Source of the DNA: Okapia johnstoni
Taxonomy: Eukaryota > Chordata > Mammalia > Artiodactyla > Giraffidae
Assembly (NCBI GenBank): GCA_024291935.2
Contig: CM044316.1
Coordinates: forward strand, 69,642,501-69,706,500
Direction: 5' to 3'
DNA length: 64,000 nucleotides
Shown in pieces: positions 22,400 to 32,005 of this stretch. The position numbers and the translations under genes are program-made. Within the stretch, counting starts at the first letter, position 1, and every line of letters begins with the position of its first letter. Under the pieces are notes generated by a model that worked only from the letters and a program-made list of their open reading frames with translations, searched no databases and was not told the origin of the DNA.

Positions 22400-22522
22400 A
22401 GAGCACAATGTTTTCCTCACATAACTCTGTGAACAGAAAGTATTTCACAGATGAGGAAACTGTCCTACCAGAAAGATGTCTTATCTAAGATCATACAATA
22501 GTGCCAGGGCAGGAAGAGAGAT
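22400..22522 (-). mobile_element. MIR SINE, antisense, part 1
   Basis: CACAGATGAGGAAACTGTCC, then CATACAATAGTGCCAGGGCA, is antisense MIR text. An L1 3' end interrupts it. Confidence 0.7.
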
Positions 22523-22811
22523 GCAGATGTAGAGACATGAGGATATGTGGACCTGGGAGGGGGGTGGATTGGGAGATTAGCTGTGACATATATGCACTGT
22601 CAAGTGTAAAATAGATAGCACTAGGAAGCTGCAGTGTAGCACAGGGAGCTCAGCTTGCTGCTCTGTGATGACCTAGCGGGTGAGATGAGGGGGTTGGGAG
22701 GGTGGCTCAAGAGGGATGGGACATGTGTATACATACGGTTGATTCACGCTGTACAGCAGAAACCAATACAACATTGTAAAGCAGTTATACACTAATAAAA
22801 AATTTTTAAAG
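22523..22811 (+). mobile_element. L1 3' end, sense, inserted in MIR
   Basis: A ruminant/cetartiodactyl L1 3' UTR: GTGGATTGGGAGATTAGCTG, CACAGGGAGCTCAGCTTGCT, TTGATTCACGCTGTACAGCA and a final ACACTAATAAAAAAT tail. It is 5' truncated. Confidence 0.88.
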
Positions 22812-22858
22812 TACTGAAGCAAGATTATAACCTAGACCCTTCTGCTTCTAGTTCTTTA
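22812..22858 (-). mobile_element. MIR SINE, antisense, part 2
   Basis: AAGCAAGATTATAACCTAGA, then CCCTTCTGCTTCTAGTT, resumes the antisense MIR in the expected order after the L1. Confidence 0.55.
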
Positions 22859-23593
22859 TTTCATTTTCTGCATCCTATTTGCCTCCTTGGGGAATGAGTT
22901 CCTATAGGTTTGAAAGTACCTACCTAGCTTAGGTTATAATTTTAGTGCCTGTCCATGTCATGGTATTGTTAGTTTAATTGCCAGGCCACTGAGCCACACA
23001 GACACTTGTTAATGGACAGAATTCAGCATTTCCTGATGCCAGGGTAAATGTAATTCTTCATTAATCATTTAATAAAAAAATAAGGTGTTTGTTTACAATA
23101 TTAATTAAACATTCAAAGAAAACACACACTAGCAATTCATTTGATACACACTGAATGCAAATAAGCAAGCAAAATAAATGAGGGTAAGTTAATTCTATAC
23201 ACATTTGAAGTATACCACATGCTTTGCCTTTGCTTCAGAGACGTTCAAGGTCATCGTCTTTTCTAGGAGTCTTGTCACTGTACGGGAACGTTATTGTTAC
23301 AGTGATGGTTGGTGATAACTGGTTTGTAGAGATATAGGGTATTTGAAAACAGTGGTCTCAAATTCAAATGCCATAGGAACGAGGTAGATGATATACATGG
23401 CTGGGTGTTTGGTGGTTAGAGGTCTAAGTGTATACGTTTTGCAAGTGGTGGGACCTAACAGGGCCAGCACATGTGTCAAGTTAAAGGAGATGCACCTTGC
23501 TCTGGTTGGTTGTTGCCACCTTGACATCAGCATCTAATTTTTCCAGATCTTCTGGTTTTCCAAATAAAATCAGAAACCAGTATTTCTTATAAG
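22859..23593. other. Stretch with no recognised element
   Basis: Unique-looking DNA with no supported gene or repeat. Confidence 0.4.
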
Positions 23594-23603
23594 TTGTGAA
23601 GTC
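23594..23603. repeat. 10-bp target-site duplication, left copy
   Basis: TTGTGAAGTC occurs here and again at 24020-24029, bracketing the inverted L1 3' end. Confidence 0.75.
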
Positions 23604-23806
23604 TCGTGATCCATCCCACCCCCTGTTCCCTCTTGGTGGCATATGTTTGTTCTCTATGTTTGTGTCTCTATTTCTGCTTTGCAAATAAATTCATCTGTAT
23701 CGTTTTTCTAGATTCCTCACATACACATTAATATATGATATTTGCTTTTCTCTTTCTGACTCACTTCACTCTGTATGACAGTCTCCAGGTCTACCCACAT
23801 AAACAC
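23604..23806 (-). mobile_element. L1 3' UTR, inverted 5' segment
   Basis: Antisense L1 3'-region text. Read on the minus strand it gives GGAGACTGTCATACAGAGTG, then AAGTGAGTCAGAAAGAG and CAGATGAATTTATTTGC, in the usual L1 order. Its outer end is the point in L1 at which the following sense part begins. Confidence 0.85.
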
Positions 23807-24019
23807 ACAACTGTGTATAAAGTAGAGAACTAACGGGAACCTGCTGTACTGCACAGGGAACTCGACTCAGTGCTCTGTGGTGACCTAAATGGGAAAGAAA
23901 TCCAAGAAATGGGGAGATGTGTATACGTATAGCTGATTCACTTTGCTGTGTAGCAGAAACTAACACAACATTTTAAATCAACTATATTCAAATAAAAAAA
24001 ATAAAGTATTTTTTTTTAA
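23807..24019 (+). mobile_element. L1 3' UTR, sense segment with poly-A tail
   Basis: ACTGTGTATAAAGTAGAGAA, ACTCAGTGCTCTGTGGTGAC and AGCTGATTCACTTTGCTGTG, then an A-rich tail, is the L1 3' end. With the preceding inverted piece it forms one twin-primed insertion of about 416 bases. Confidence 0.88.
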
Positions 24020-24029
24020 TTGTGAAGTC

Positions 24030-25923
24030 ACTTAATATTTGAATTTATTAAATTCAATGAAATAAAATCACTTGTAGGACAAACAAAAGCACAAGCCACA
24101 GCTATTGGTCCCCAGGCTATTTATTTTCAACTTCCACAGAAACAGACATTCCTCCTGAGAAGAGAATCCATCCCCATTAAATACTGAGGTACTGCAAGTG
24201 GAAAGTTCATACAAAGAATCAGACTTTACCAAACCTTTTTTTTGCCCCCTCTGGAGAAACCCCTAAACTTCATTGCATTCCCTTAATTCCATTGTGGCTC
24301 ACTGAGACTTCTTGGTTTAGTTAAAGACGTCAAATCTAATATTTACCTTAAAAACCAAGCACAGATGAGATCACCCACATTCAGAGTGGTATGCCTTAGA
24401 CCCAAACCAAAATCTTACATATCAATCTTCCCCACTGCCTCTTTGGAGCAGTCTGAGGTGCTGTTTCCCAGGCTGCAGTCCTCATTTTGCCCTAAATAAA
24501 ACTTAATTTGCAAAATCAAAAGGAAAAACAAAAGAAAGCCAAGCACAGAGGGGGAGATAAAATGAAGAAACATGGTCAAGAAAATGTTCAGTCTCCACCA
24601 AAGCAAAATCTCTCAAATACTTCCACCTTTCGAAATCATGGGGAATCTTGAAACTGGAGGAGTTAAGGAGTTGACTTGGAAAAAAGAAATGCAATAAACA
24701 TTGCCCTTTCTCAAGAATCTGTCTCTGTGTGACTTTAGTGTTTGAGTCTTAGGATGAATGAATCTGGGATCTTTTGACAAGAAGCTTTAGCAGAAGAGTA
24801 TTCCTTACTTTCATTGTGTTTCTCAAGGAATGCCCCTACTTCTTGATAACATTTCTGAGGTGCCAGAAATTCAGGTGATAAATGACGTTTTTATTCCTGA
24901 CATGCTACTTTTTATTATATCATTGAGAATAAAGTTCACTAAGTGACTTCTGATAATACTTTACTGCTGTCTTTATGAAAGATCGATTCCATTAAGTAGA
25001 TACATTTCAGTTGCTATTACTTCAAGTGATGCCATAATGTACTTGAAATGCAGTCTTTAGTTAATAATAGCAAGCTTATTGAGTGTGTTAGAGATGTGCT
25101 AACGTACATACTTTGGGGCTAGGTATCAGTCAGAAATAGTATTTTATACTTGTGTGCTTTCTGTATATTTTCCCCAAAATCTAATGTGTATATAATTACA
25201 AACAAACGTGTTTGCAAGTTTTTTTTTAATGGAGGCTGCTGTCACTTAATGTAATAAAATCATCTCACTGAATAAAACTTTAAAGACAACTGTATTTAGA
25301 AGTCATTTGGGGAGTGTTTTAATGATCATGTCCTTCACAAACATGAACTCAAGTTCTAGAACTTGAGTTTTAGAACAAGTTTTAGAACTCAAGTCTAGCT
25401 ACATAGGAAAAGTTTCAGAGATGTCATTTGAAAAGAAATAAATAGTAATAATTCTATTTTTAAAAGGTCTATTCATATTACAAGGAGTAATTAATGATTC
25501 AATGTGGTAAAAGAGATGTTTGCTAATTAAAACAGAAATTTGTTTTGCTCAGCTTTTAGTGCTCAAGAAAAGGTGATGGGAATATTTAAACATAATGAAG
25601 TGGAGAAACTTATAGAAAAGTTGCAAAAATGGTATAAGAAACTTCCATATCCTGAAGGGGCAATTTCAAAAGTAATTGTGAAATTTTAATAACATAGAGA
25701 AGTGTTCACCCATCTATTGTTAAGTTAATAAGCAGTCTAAAAATTGGCATGCACATTATAGAACCAATTAAGCTTTAAAAAAAAAAAGATAAACTCACAT
25801 AGAAAGACCAGAAGCATGTGCTCAAAAATACTAACAATGATGTGCACACACAATAGGATTATGGATGGTTTTGTACATGTTCTATTTTTATGATTTGTTA
25901 AATAATAAGAATATAATTCCTTT
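24030..25923. other. Stretch with no recognised element
   Basis: About 1.9 kb of AT-rich DNA with no repeat or exon that I can support, apart from the palindrome cluster listed separately. Confidence 0.4.
25346..25400. repeat. Perfect 24-bp palindrome with satellite inverted copies
   Basis: The 24 bases at 25346-25369 equal their own reverse complement, centred on TTCTAGAA. Within the next 30 bases TTTTAGAAC appears twice and AGAACTCAAG once more, so several hairpins could form. Confidence 0.9.
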
Positions 25924-25935
25924 ATACAAAGAAAG

Positions 25936-26152
25936 GGTTTCCCAGGTGGCTCAGTGGTAAAGAATCTGCCCGCCAGTGCCTGAGAAGCAAGAGATGCAGA
26001 TTAGGCCCCCTGGAAGACCCCCTTGAGGAGGAAATGTCAACCCACTCCAGTATTCTTGCCGGAAAAATTCCATGGTCAGAGGAACCTGGAGGACTGCTGT
26101 CCATAGGGTTGCAAAGAGTAGGAAACAACTGAGTACCACCAGCACCACCACC
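25936..26152 (+). mobile_element. Bov-tA SINE
   Basis: A tRNA-Glu-like head (GTTTCCCAGGTGGCTCAGTG, then TAAAGAATCTGCC) is joined to a Bov-A unit (CCCACTCCAGTATTCTTGCC, then TGGTCAGAGGAACC). The tail is an ACC-type repeat. ATACAAAGAAAG flanks it exactly at 25924-25935 and 26153-26164. Confidence 0.96.
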
Positions 26153-26164
26153 ATACAAAGAAAG

Positions 26165-26920
26165 CATTTTTAAGTAAAATTGTATGTATATTTGTATGTT
26201 AAATGTGCTTATACCATTTTTGTTAGTCAAGTTTTTTTTTTTAACTTATTGATAGTAAGAGAAATACCAGTCATATCAGTGATACTTGATGGAATCCCTA
26301 ACACTTAATGATGACATCACATAGCAGAATTTTCTCGTATTTTTGAAATCCCTCTGCTTTTCTGAGTTTTTTTTAAATGCTAGTAGAATTAGGTCACCAG
26401 GAAAGTATCAAAAAATAATTTGAGTCAGTAGAACCTTGTAATTAATATTAATTTCATTCCCCTGTTTAAAAAGTATAAATTCTATGCTTCCATGCTTTCA
26501 TGATGATATGACAGCATTGTTTGAGCATTATTTATCTCTACTATCAGAAAATAAAATTCCTACATTTTCAGCATGGAGTGTGTAGAAATATTTGTGGACA
26601 GCATGAAATTCTTCCAGTGATGATACTAGCAAACATCTCTAAGATCTAATGTCAGATCTGGTTAATCAGTACAGTAAAATATGCTAGAATTAGTCTTGAT
26701 TAGGAAAATAGCAATCAAAGCATTCGACTCTTTTCACTTGTTGGGACAGATGGCCTATCTTTATGAAGGCAAATATCCAAAAACAACAACCCACTACCTT
26801 ATCTTTCAAAATATGGTGCTCCGAATCGTCTTGGAAAAGAGCTATTTAAGCCTAATAAGCCATATGCTCAATGAATTGATTTATTTCCATTTGGGGGAAG
26901 TGGTATAGACAAGTGAACTA
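26165..26920. other. Stretch with no recognised element
   Basis: AT-rich DNA without a supported element. The plus-strand frame at 26681-26908 has no domain features. Confidence 0.4.
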
Positions 26921-26924
26921 AAAC

Positions 26925-27035
26925 TCTTATGGTCAGAGTATGAGTCTTGTAACTGAGATAGATTCCAAACATGAGTCTAGCATTTGCTTCACTGTGTTCT
27001 CTTGGGCAAGTTACTTAAATTCTCTGAAGCTAAGA
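26925..27035 (+). mobile_element. MIR SINE fragment
   Basis: The block TCTTGGGCAAGTTACTTAAA, then TTCTCTGAAGCT, is the MIR core (CCTTGGGCAAGTTACTTAAC). The upstream part is diverged. Confidence 0.68.
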
Positions 27036-27173
27036 AGCTAGAAAGCATGGTACTGTAATTAATCAAAACTAAATCATACCTTAGTTTTATGCATATAAAT
27101 GAATACTTACGGAACTGTCCTATTTTCTGATCATTCTAAGGAATTTGATTTAAAATTTGGTAGGTCAGTTACT

Positions 27174-27432
27174 GGAGAAGGCAATGGCACCCCACTCCAG
27201 TACTCTCGCCTGGAAAATCCCATGGACGGAGGAGCCTGGTAGGCTACAGTCCATGGGGTCGCTAAGAGTCGGACACGACTGAGCAACTTCACTTTCACTT
27301 TTCCCTTTCACGCACTGGAGAAGGAAATGGCAACCCACTCCAGTATTCTTGCCTGGAGAATCCCAGGGACAGCGGAGCCTGGTGGGCTGCCGTCTATGGG
27401 GTCGCACAGAGTTGGACACGACTGAAGCGACT
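27174..27432 (+). mobile_element. Bov-A2 SINE
   Basis: Two Bov-A units in tandem: the first has GGAGAAGGCAATGGCACCCC, the second GGAGAAGGAAATGGCAACCC. They are joined by CACTTTCACTTTTCCCTTTC. The 13-bp target duplication TAGGTCAGTTACT lies at 27161-27173 and 27433-27445. Low divergence suggests a young copy. Confidence 0.96.
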
Positions 27433-27797
27433 TAGGTCAGTTACTAATTCCTTTGCGCCTAGAAAAACACACTATTTGAGAACATGGATCTCTCTGGCTT
27501 TTAGCTGTATAACAGAAACAGAATTGTAATCTTTCTGAAGCATATTGAATCTTTAACTGAAAGAGATGGAGTATCAGTCTAGAAGCAAGACCAAGAACTT
27601 GATCTAAATTCTCAGTTTTCAAAAGCTATATTTGTTATCCCATTTGTGTGTGGGAGTGTGTGTACGCACACTAGTGAGAAGCAACTGAATGGCTTAACTT
27701 AAAATTTCTCCACAGGGTTCCAGGAGATTTGAAGAAATTTTTCAAAATATAAAAGAATCTGGAAAACATGGCCTCTCACAGTTAGTCTGCTAAACCA

Positions 27798-27955
27798 CAT
27801 TGCATGCATGCATGCTAAGTCTCTTCAGTTGTGTCCAACTCTTTGTGCCCCCATGGACTAGCCCATCAGGCTCCTCTGTCCATGGGATTCTCCAGGCAAG
27901 AATACTGAAGTGGTTGCCAAACCCTCCTCCAGGGGATCTTCCCAACACTCAAACA
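27798..27955 (-). mobile_element. Bov-tA SINE, truncated, antisense
   Basis: Antisense Bov-A text runs through AAGTCTCTTCAGTTGTGTCC, CCATGGGATTCTCCAGGCAA and GGGGATCTTCCC. The tRNA-like head is mostly missing. GCATGCATGCATGC precedes it. Confidence 0.9.
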
Positions 27956-28387
27956 GTTTTGGCAAGCATAATCCTCAGTGTGCAGAATGCCCCTGAAACC
28001 ATGAGGCATTAGTTTTTTTTCATCTCTCAGCTATTAAGTACTCTATAATATCTATATATTCATAAGGGTTAATGTTTAAATGTATCTGTTTTGAGTAAAT
28101 CACTACTGATCAAACCATATATGTGTGTGGACAAAGAATAGAGAAATGCAAATGCCAGAAATACATTTGCTACTTAAAGTAAGTATTTTCATTGAAAGAC
28201 ATTATCTGAAGATCTGACCAAGATCCACTTTATGGGTGCTCATTGGCACATAAATCTCTAGATGCCAAACCGAGTGTAGTGGGATTTGAAGTTTCACCAG
28301 AAGCTATACTGAAACATTATTTAGCTTTAACAGGTTACTTGAGTTTCTCCAGTTCAGTGAGGTTTTAGAATCTCCAAGTGTTTTTAG

Positions 28388-28563
28388 CAGTGGTTCTCAA
28401 AGTATGGTCCCCAGACCAGCAACCTCAGGTTTGTCAACAGGAAACTTCTTAGATATGCACATTATCAGGCATCCCACCCTAGACTACCTGCATCAGTCTG
28501 CAATCTGTACGTCAACAAGCTCGCCAGAGGATTCTGACACTCACTCAGATTTGACAACCACTG
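28388..28563 (+). mobile_element. MER5A-type DNA transposon (hAT-Charlie, non-autonomous)
   Basis: Ends CAGTGGTTCTCAAA and TTTGACAACCACTG are near-perfect inverted repeats. The interior GGAAACTTCTTAGATATGCA and CATCCCACCCTAGACTACC matches MER5A. Length of about 176 bases fits the family. Confidence 0.88.
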
Positions 28564-29604
28564 ATGTAATGTCAATCTTGTGAACCAAACGCCAACTTTG
28601 CAAATAAAATAGGTTCTTTTCTTCTTTAAAAATTATTTCACAGATCTCTTAAAGATAGCCCAATTTCTATCTTTCAGTAATCTGTCAATATTTTTTTTCC
28701 CCCACTGATATTCTTGCGGTAAGGAAAGTGATTGCCTGGTGACTTGTTGCCACCTATATTTGTGGGCAGTGTCAGACTTTTTTGTCATAACGAGATTGTC
28801 TCTTTATCCATCTTGGAAGTAGTGAAAGAAGATATGAAATACTTTTTAACTATGTTTCTCCCTTGAGTCAGAAATCAAGGAAATACTCTACCAGGGAAAA
28901 TAGAAAGTTTGGGCAGTTTGTACTTCCCAGTGGTTTGAAAAAAAAAAAATAGTGGCTGTTACATTTCTGCTAAATGATGCTAAATCATAATTGATCTAAC
29001 TTTTGGCCCAGCCTAGTAAAATTCCCTTTGAAATGTTTTGTCACGTCTGTCAGTTTAGTCATAGTTTAAGATGTTGCATGTTTAACTTAGGGAGATGAGT
29101 GTAGAGTGAAAATAAGTCATCGAAAGAAAAAAAGCTACTTCAATTTATGACAAAAATATAGTAAATGGACTAAATACACATTTCAGAGAACATGAGCATT
29201 TGAGACCCTGCCAAGTATTCATCTCCTGGAATAGAATAAAGATTAAAAATTTATAGTGGACTGATATCTGTAATTTAACTGAGGAATACCATTTCTGTAA
29301 AAGAAATTTTTATTATTGTATCTAATTCTGTACCATTTTGACATCTTTTTAAAAAGGCCTTATCTGGATTTTTAATTTTACTGGTTCTGATGATTATTAT
29401 GTATTTAATTACAGCAGTTTTTACATAAATCAGCGGTTATTCTATCAGAGTATTTTTAATCTATTCCAGTGTTACAATCCAGATGATTGTTTCAAAGAGG
29501 TGATGTTGGGATTTATCATTACTTTTTAATCTCTGAAATAATATATAGGTCTCAGATTGAGTAACAATATTATACAAATGTCTTTCTGTCTCTCTCATCA
29601 AAAT
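28564..29604. other. Stretch with no recognised element
   Basis: About 1 kb of AT-rich DNA without a supported element; short T- and A-runs only. Confidence 0.4.
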
Positions 29605-30104
29605 CACTCCTTTTTTAAAAATTTATTTTACTGAAGTATAGTTGATTTAAAATGTTGTGTACAGTAACTTATTCTGTACAGTAAAATGATTCAATTATAT
29701 GAATATACACATTTTTTAATATTCTTTTCCATTATGGTTTATCACAAGATATTGACTATAGTTCCCTGTGCTATATGGTAGGAACTTGTTGTTGATCCAT
29801 CCTGTATATACCAGTTTGTGTCGCTAATCCTAAACTCTCAAGCCACCCCTCACCCATTTCCCCTCCTCCTTGGCAACCACAAGTCTGTCCTTTTTCTCTG
29901 TGAGTCTGTTTCATAGATATGTTCAGTTGTGTCATATTTTAGATTCTACATGTAAGTGATATTATTTGGTATTTTTCTTTCTCTTCCTGACTAACTTCAC
30001 TTAATATTATAATCTCTAGGTTCATCCACGTTTCTGCAAATGGCGTTACTTCATTCTTTATATATACCATATATATGCTATATACCACATACCTTTATTT
30101 GTAT

Positions 30105-30105
<1 letters not shown>
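29605..30105 (-). mobile_element. L1 3' end, antisense, part 1
   Basis: The L1 3' UTR in antisense: ACTGAAGTATAGTTGATTTA, TTGACTATAGTTCCCTGTGC and TTGGCAACCACAAGTCTGTC, then AGATTCTACATGTAAGTGAT. It continues on the other side of a CA repeat and a SINE at 30437. Confidence 0.88.
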
Positions 30106-30143
<38 letters not shown>

Positions 30144-30164
30144 TGCACACACACACACACACAC
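30106..30164. repeat. (CA)n microsatellite, left of Bov-tA
   Basis: Interrupted (AC)n with a GCATGC break. It ends exactly where the Bov-tA head starts. Confidence 0.95.
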
Positions 30165-30375
30165 GCTTCCCTAGCGGCTCAGTTGGTAAAGAATCTGCCT
30201 GCAATGCAGGAGACCCAGCTTTGATCCCTGGGTCGGGACGATCCCCAGGGGAAGGAAATGGCAACTCACTGCAGTATCCTTGCCTGGAGAATTCCATGGA
30301 CAGAGGAGCCTGGCAGGCTACAGTCCATGGGGTTGCAAAGAGTTGAACATGACTGTGCAACTAACTTTTGCTTTC

Positions 30376-30379
<4 letters not shown>
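30165..30379 (+). mobile_element. Bov-tA SINE between CA and TG repeats
   Basis: The head GCTTCCCTAGCGGCTCAGTT, then GGTAAAGAATCTGCCTGCAA, is followed by a Bov-A unit ending GAGTTGAACATGACTGTGCA. It interrupts an antisense L1. Confidence 0.95.
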
Positions 30380-30416
<37 letters not shown>

Positions 30417-30437
30417 CACACACACACACACACATAC
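30380..30437. repeat. (TG)n then (CA)n microsatellite
   Basis: TG repeats (about 33 bases), a TATA step, then CA repeats (about 22 bases) form a near-palindromic tract right after the SINE. Confidence 0.95.
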
Positions 30438-30580
30438 ATTCATGCTGCATCTTCTTTATCTATTTGTCTGTCAGTGGACATTTAGCTTGTTTCTATGTCT
30501 TGTTTATTGTGAATAGTGTTGCTATGAACATAGGGATACGTGTATCTTTTCTAATAGTAATTTTCTCTGGATAATATGAG
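30438..30580 (-). mobile_element. L1 3' end, antisense, part 2
   Basis: CATCTTCTTTATCTATTTGT, then TCAGTGGACATTTAGCTTGT and GTGTTGCTATGAACATAGGG, resumes the L1 interrupted by the SINE. Confidence 0.85.
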
Positions 30581-31645
30581 GCCACTCCTTTTACATTTAG
30601 CCCAGGTGTGGCTGTGTTAGTCAGACTCACTCACTACAGTGAACACTATGAACTTGTAAGAGGTCAGGGCTTATGCCAGTGACGATACTAATGTAAAAGA
30701 TTGCCAATTTGTGACACCTCCCATTGCATTATTATCCATGTGTGTGAGGCTAGTTGCCGTGAGTTGTCTAATTTGAATTTTCTGAACCATGCCATTAATA
30801 CTCACAGACTTCAGGTATTTATCCAAACACATTGTAGGTTTGCCTCCCTCAAATATCCAGTCATCCATCCGCTGCCTTCTGAGCAGAGTAATAAAAATCA
30901 AGCCAGACCCTATGCCTTACGTATGGAACCCGTATGATTTACAGCCAGGCTGAGTATAAAATCATAAAACTTTCAGTACGTGGTTAATATATAACCATCA
31001 AAATAACAGAGTGCAATTCTAAATTTATGAGGCTGAACTTAACACTGAATATCAAATAAGAATCGCATTGATCTCTGTAGTGGATGACTTAAAAACACAT
31101 TAGGTGGCATAACTGCAAGACAGTACATTGATTTAGGCATAAAATGCATAGCACTCAATGCTTTACCACCTAACGTTTCTCAATAATGAACAAAGCTATT
31201 GTATATTGATGAAATGAAAATTATTTGTTTTGTTATATTACAGTGCTCATGAAGATGCCTTGCATTTAGGCTAGGCAAACATGATTTGAATCACATTTAG
31301 CAAAGGGTGACATTGGATGGACACTTTACTAAATTTACATTTGTTTCCCAAAATAGTTATACAGAAGCATGATCTTGATACAGTTTTTTCACTTTTTTTT
31401 TTAACAAAAAGGAACGATTCATACAAAGTGGATACTGACTTTTTGTAGAAACACATTTTGTTGTAAATTTTCTGACACAGATAGAAGCAATTCCACATGG
31501 AGTTTTAAGGTCGATATCTCTAAATGCATGAGTCTTTCCTGTAAAATTATCATCATCTTTAGAAAATCTGAAAGCCTGCTTTAAAATAAAAGTAATAATT
31601 TTTTGATAGACACATGTTTTATAAAAATCTTTGTGTTAGAATAAT
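30581..31645. other. Stretch with no recognised element
   Basis: About 1 kb of unique-looking DNA; no supported exon or repeat. Confidence 0.4.
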
Positions 31646-31649
31646 ATTT

Positions 31650-31724
31650 AATTTTTAAAATTTATTTTTATTGAGGTATAGTTTGTATACAATGTTGTGT
31701 TCGTTTCAGGTATAGGACAAAGTG

Positions 31725-31766
<42 letters not shown>

Positions 31767-32005
31767 TCTTTTTCAGATTCTTTTCTCATATAGGTTATTA
31801 CAAAATATTGAGTAGAGTTCCTTGTACTACAGAGTAGGTCCTTGTTGGTTATCTGTTTTACATATAATAATGTGTATATGTTATCCCCAAATTCCTAATT
31901 TATTTCTTCACCTCTACTTTTCTCCTTTGGTAAACATATAACCCCTTTGGTTTTCTCTGTGAGTCTGTCTCTATCTTGTAAATAAGTTCATTTATTTAAA
32001 GGTTT
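31650..32005 (-). mobile_element. L1 3' end, antisense
   Basis: Antisense L1 3' UTR: TTATTGAGGTATAGTTTGTA, AAATATTGAGTAGAGTTCCT and TTTCTCTGTGAGTCTGTCTC. It contains an internal (TA)n at 31730-31761. Confidence 0.85.
31730..31761. repeat. (TA)n microsatellite inside L1
   Basis: About 32 bases of pure TA, expanded within the L1 3' UTR. Confidence 0.95.

Noticed and set aside
25936..25990. Possible tRNA gene in SINE heads (here and at the other Bov-tA copies)
   Set aside because: The tRNA-Glu-like heads are diverged, fused to Bov-A units and carry target duplications, so they are SINEs and not tRNA genes.
30058..30516. Overlapping open frames rich in Cys-Val and Thr-His repeats
   Set aside because: They are translations of a Bov-tA SINE and the flanking CA/TG repeats, not genes.
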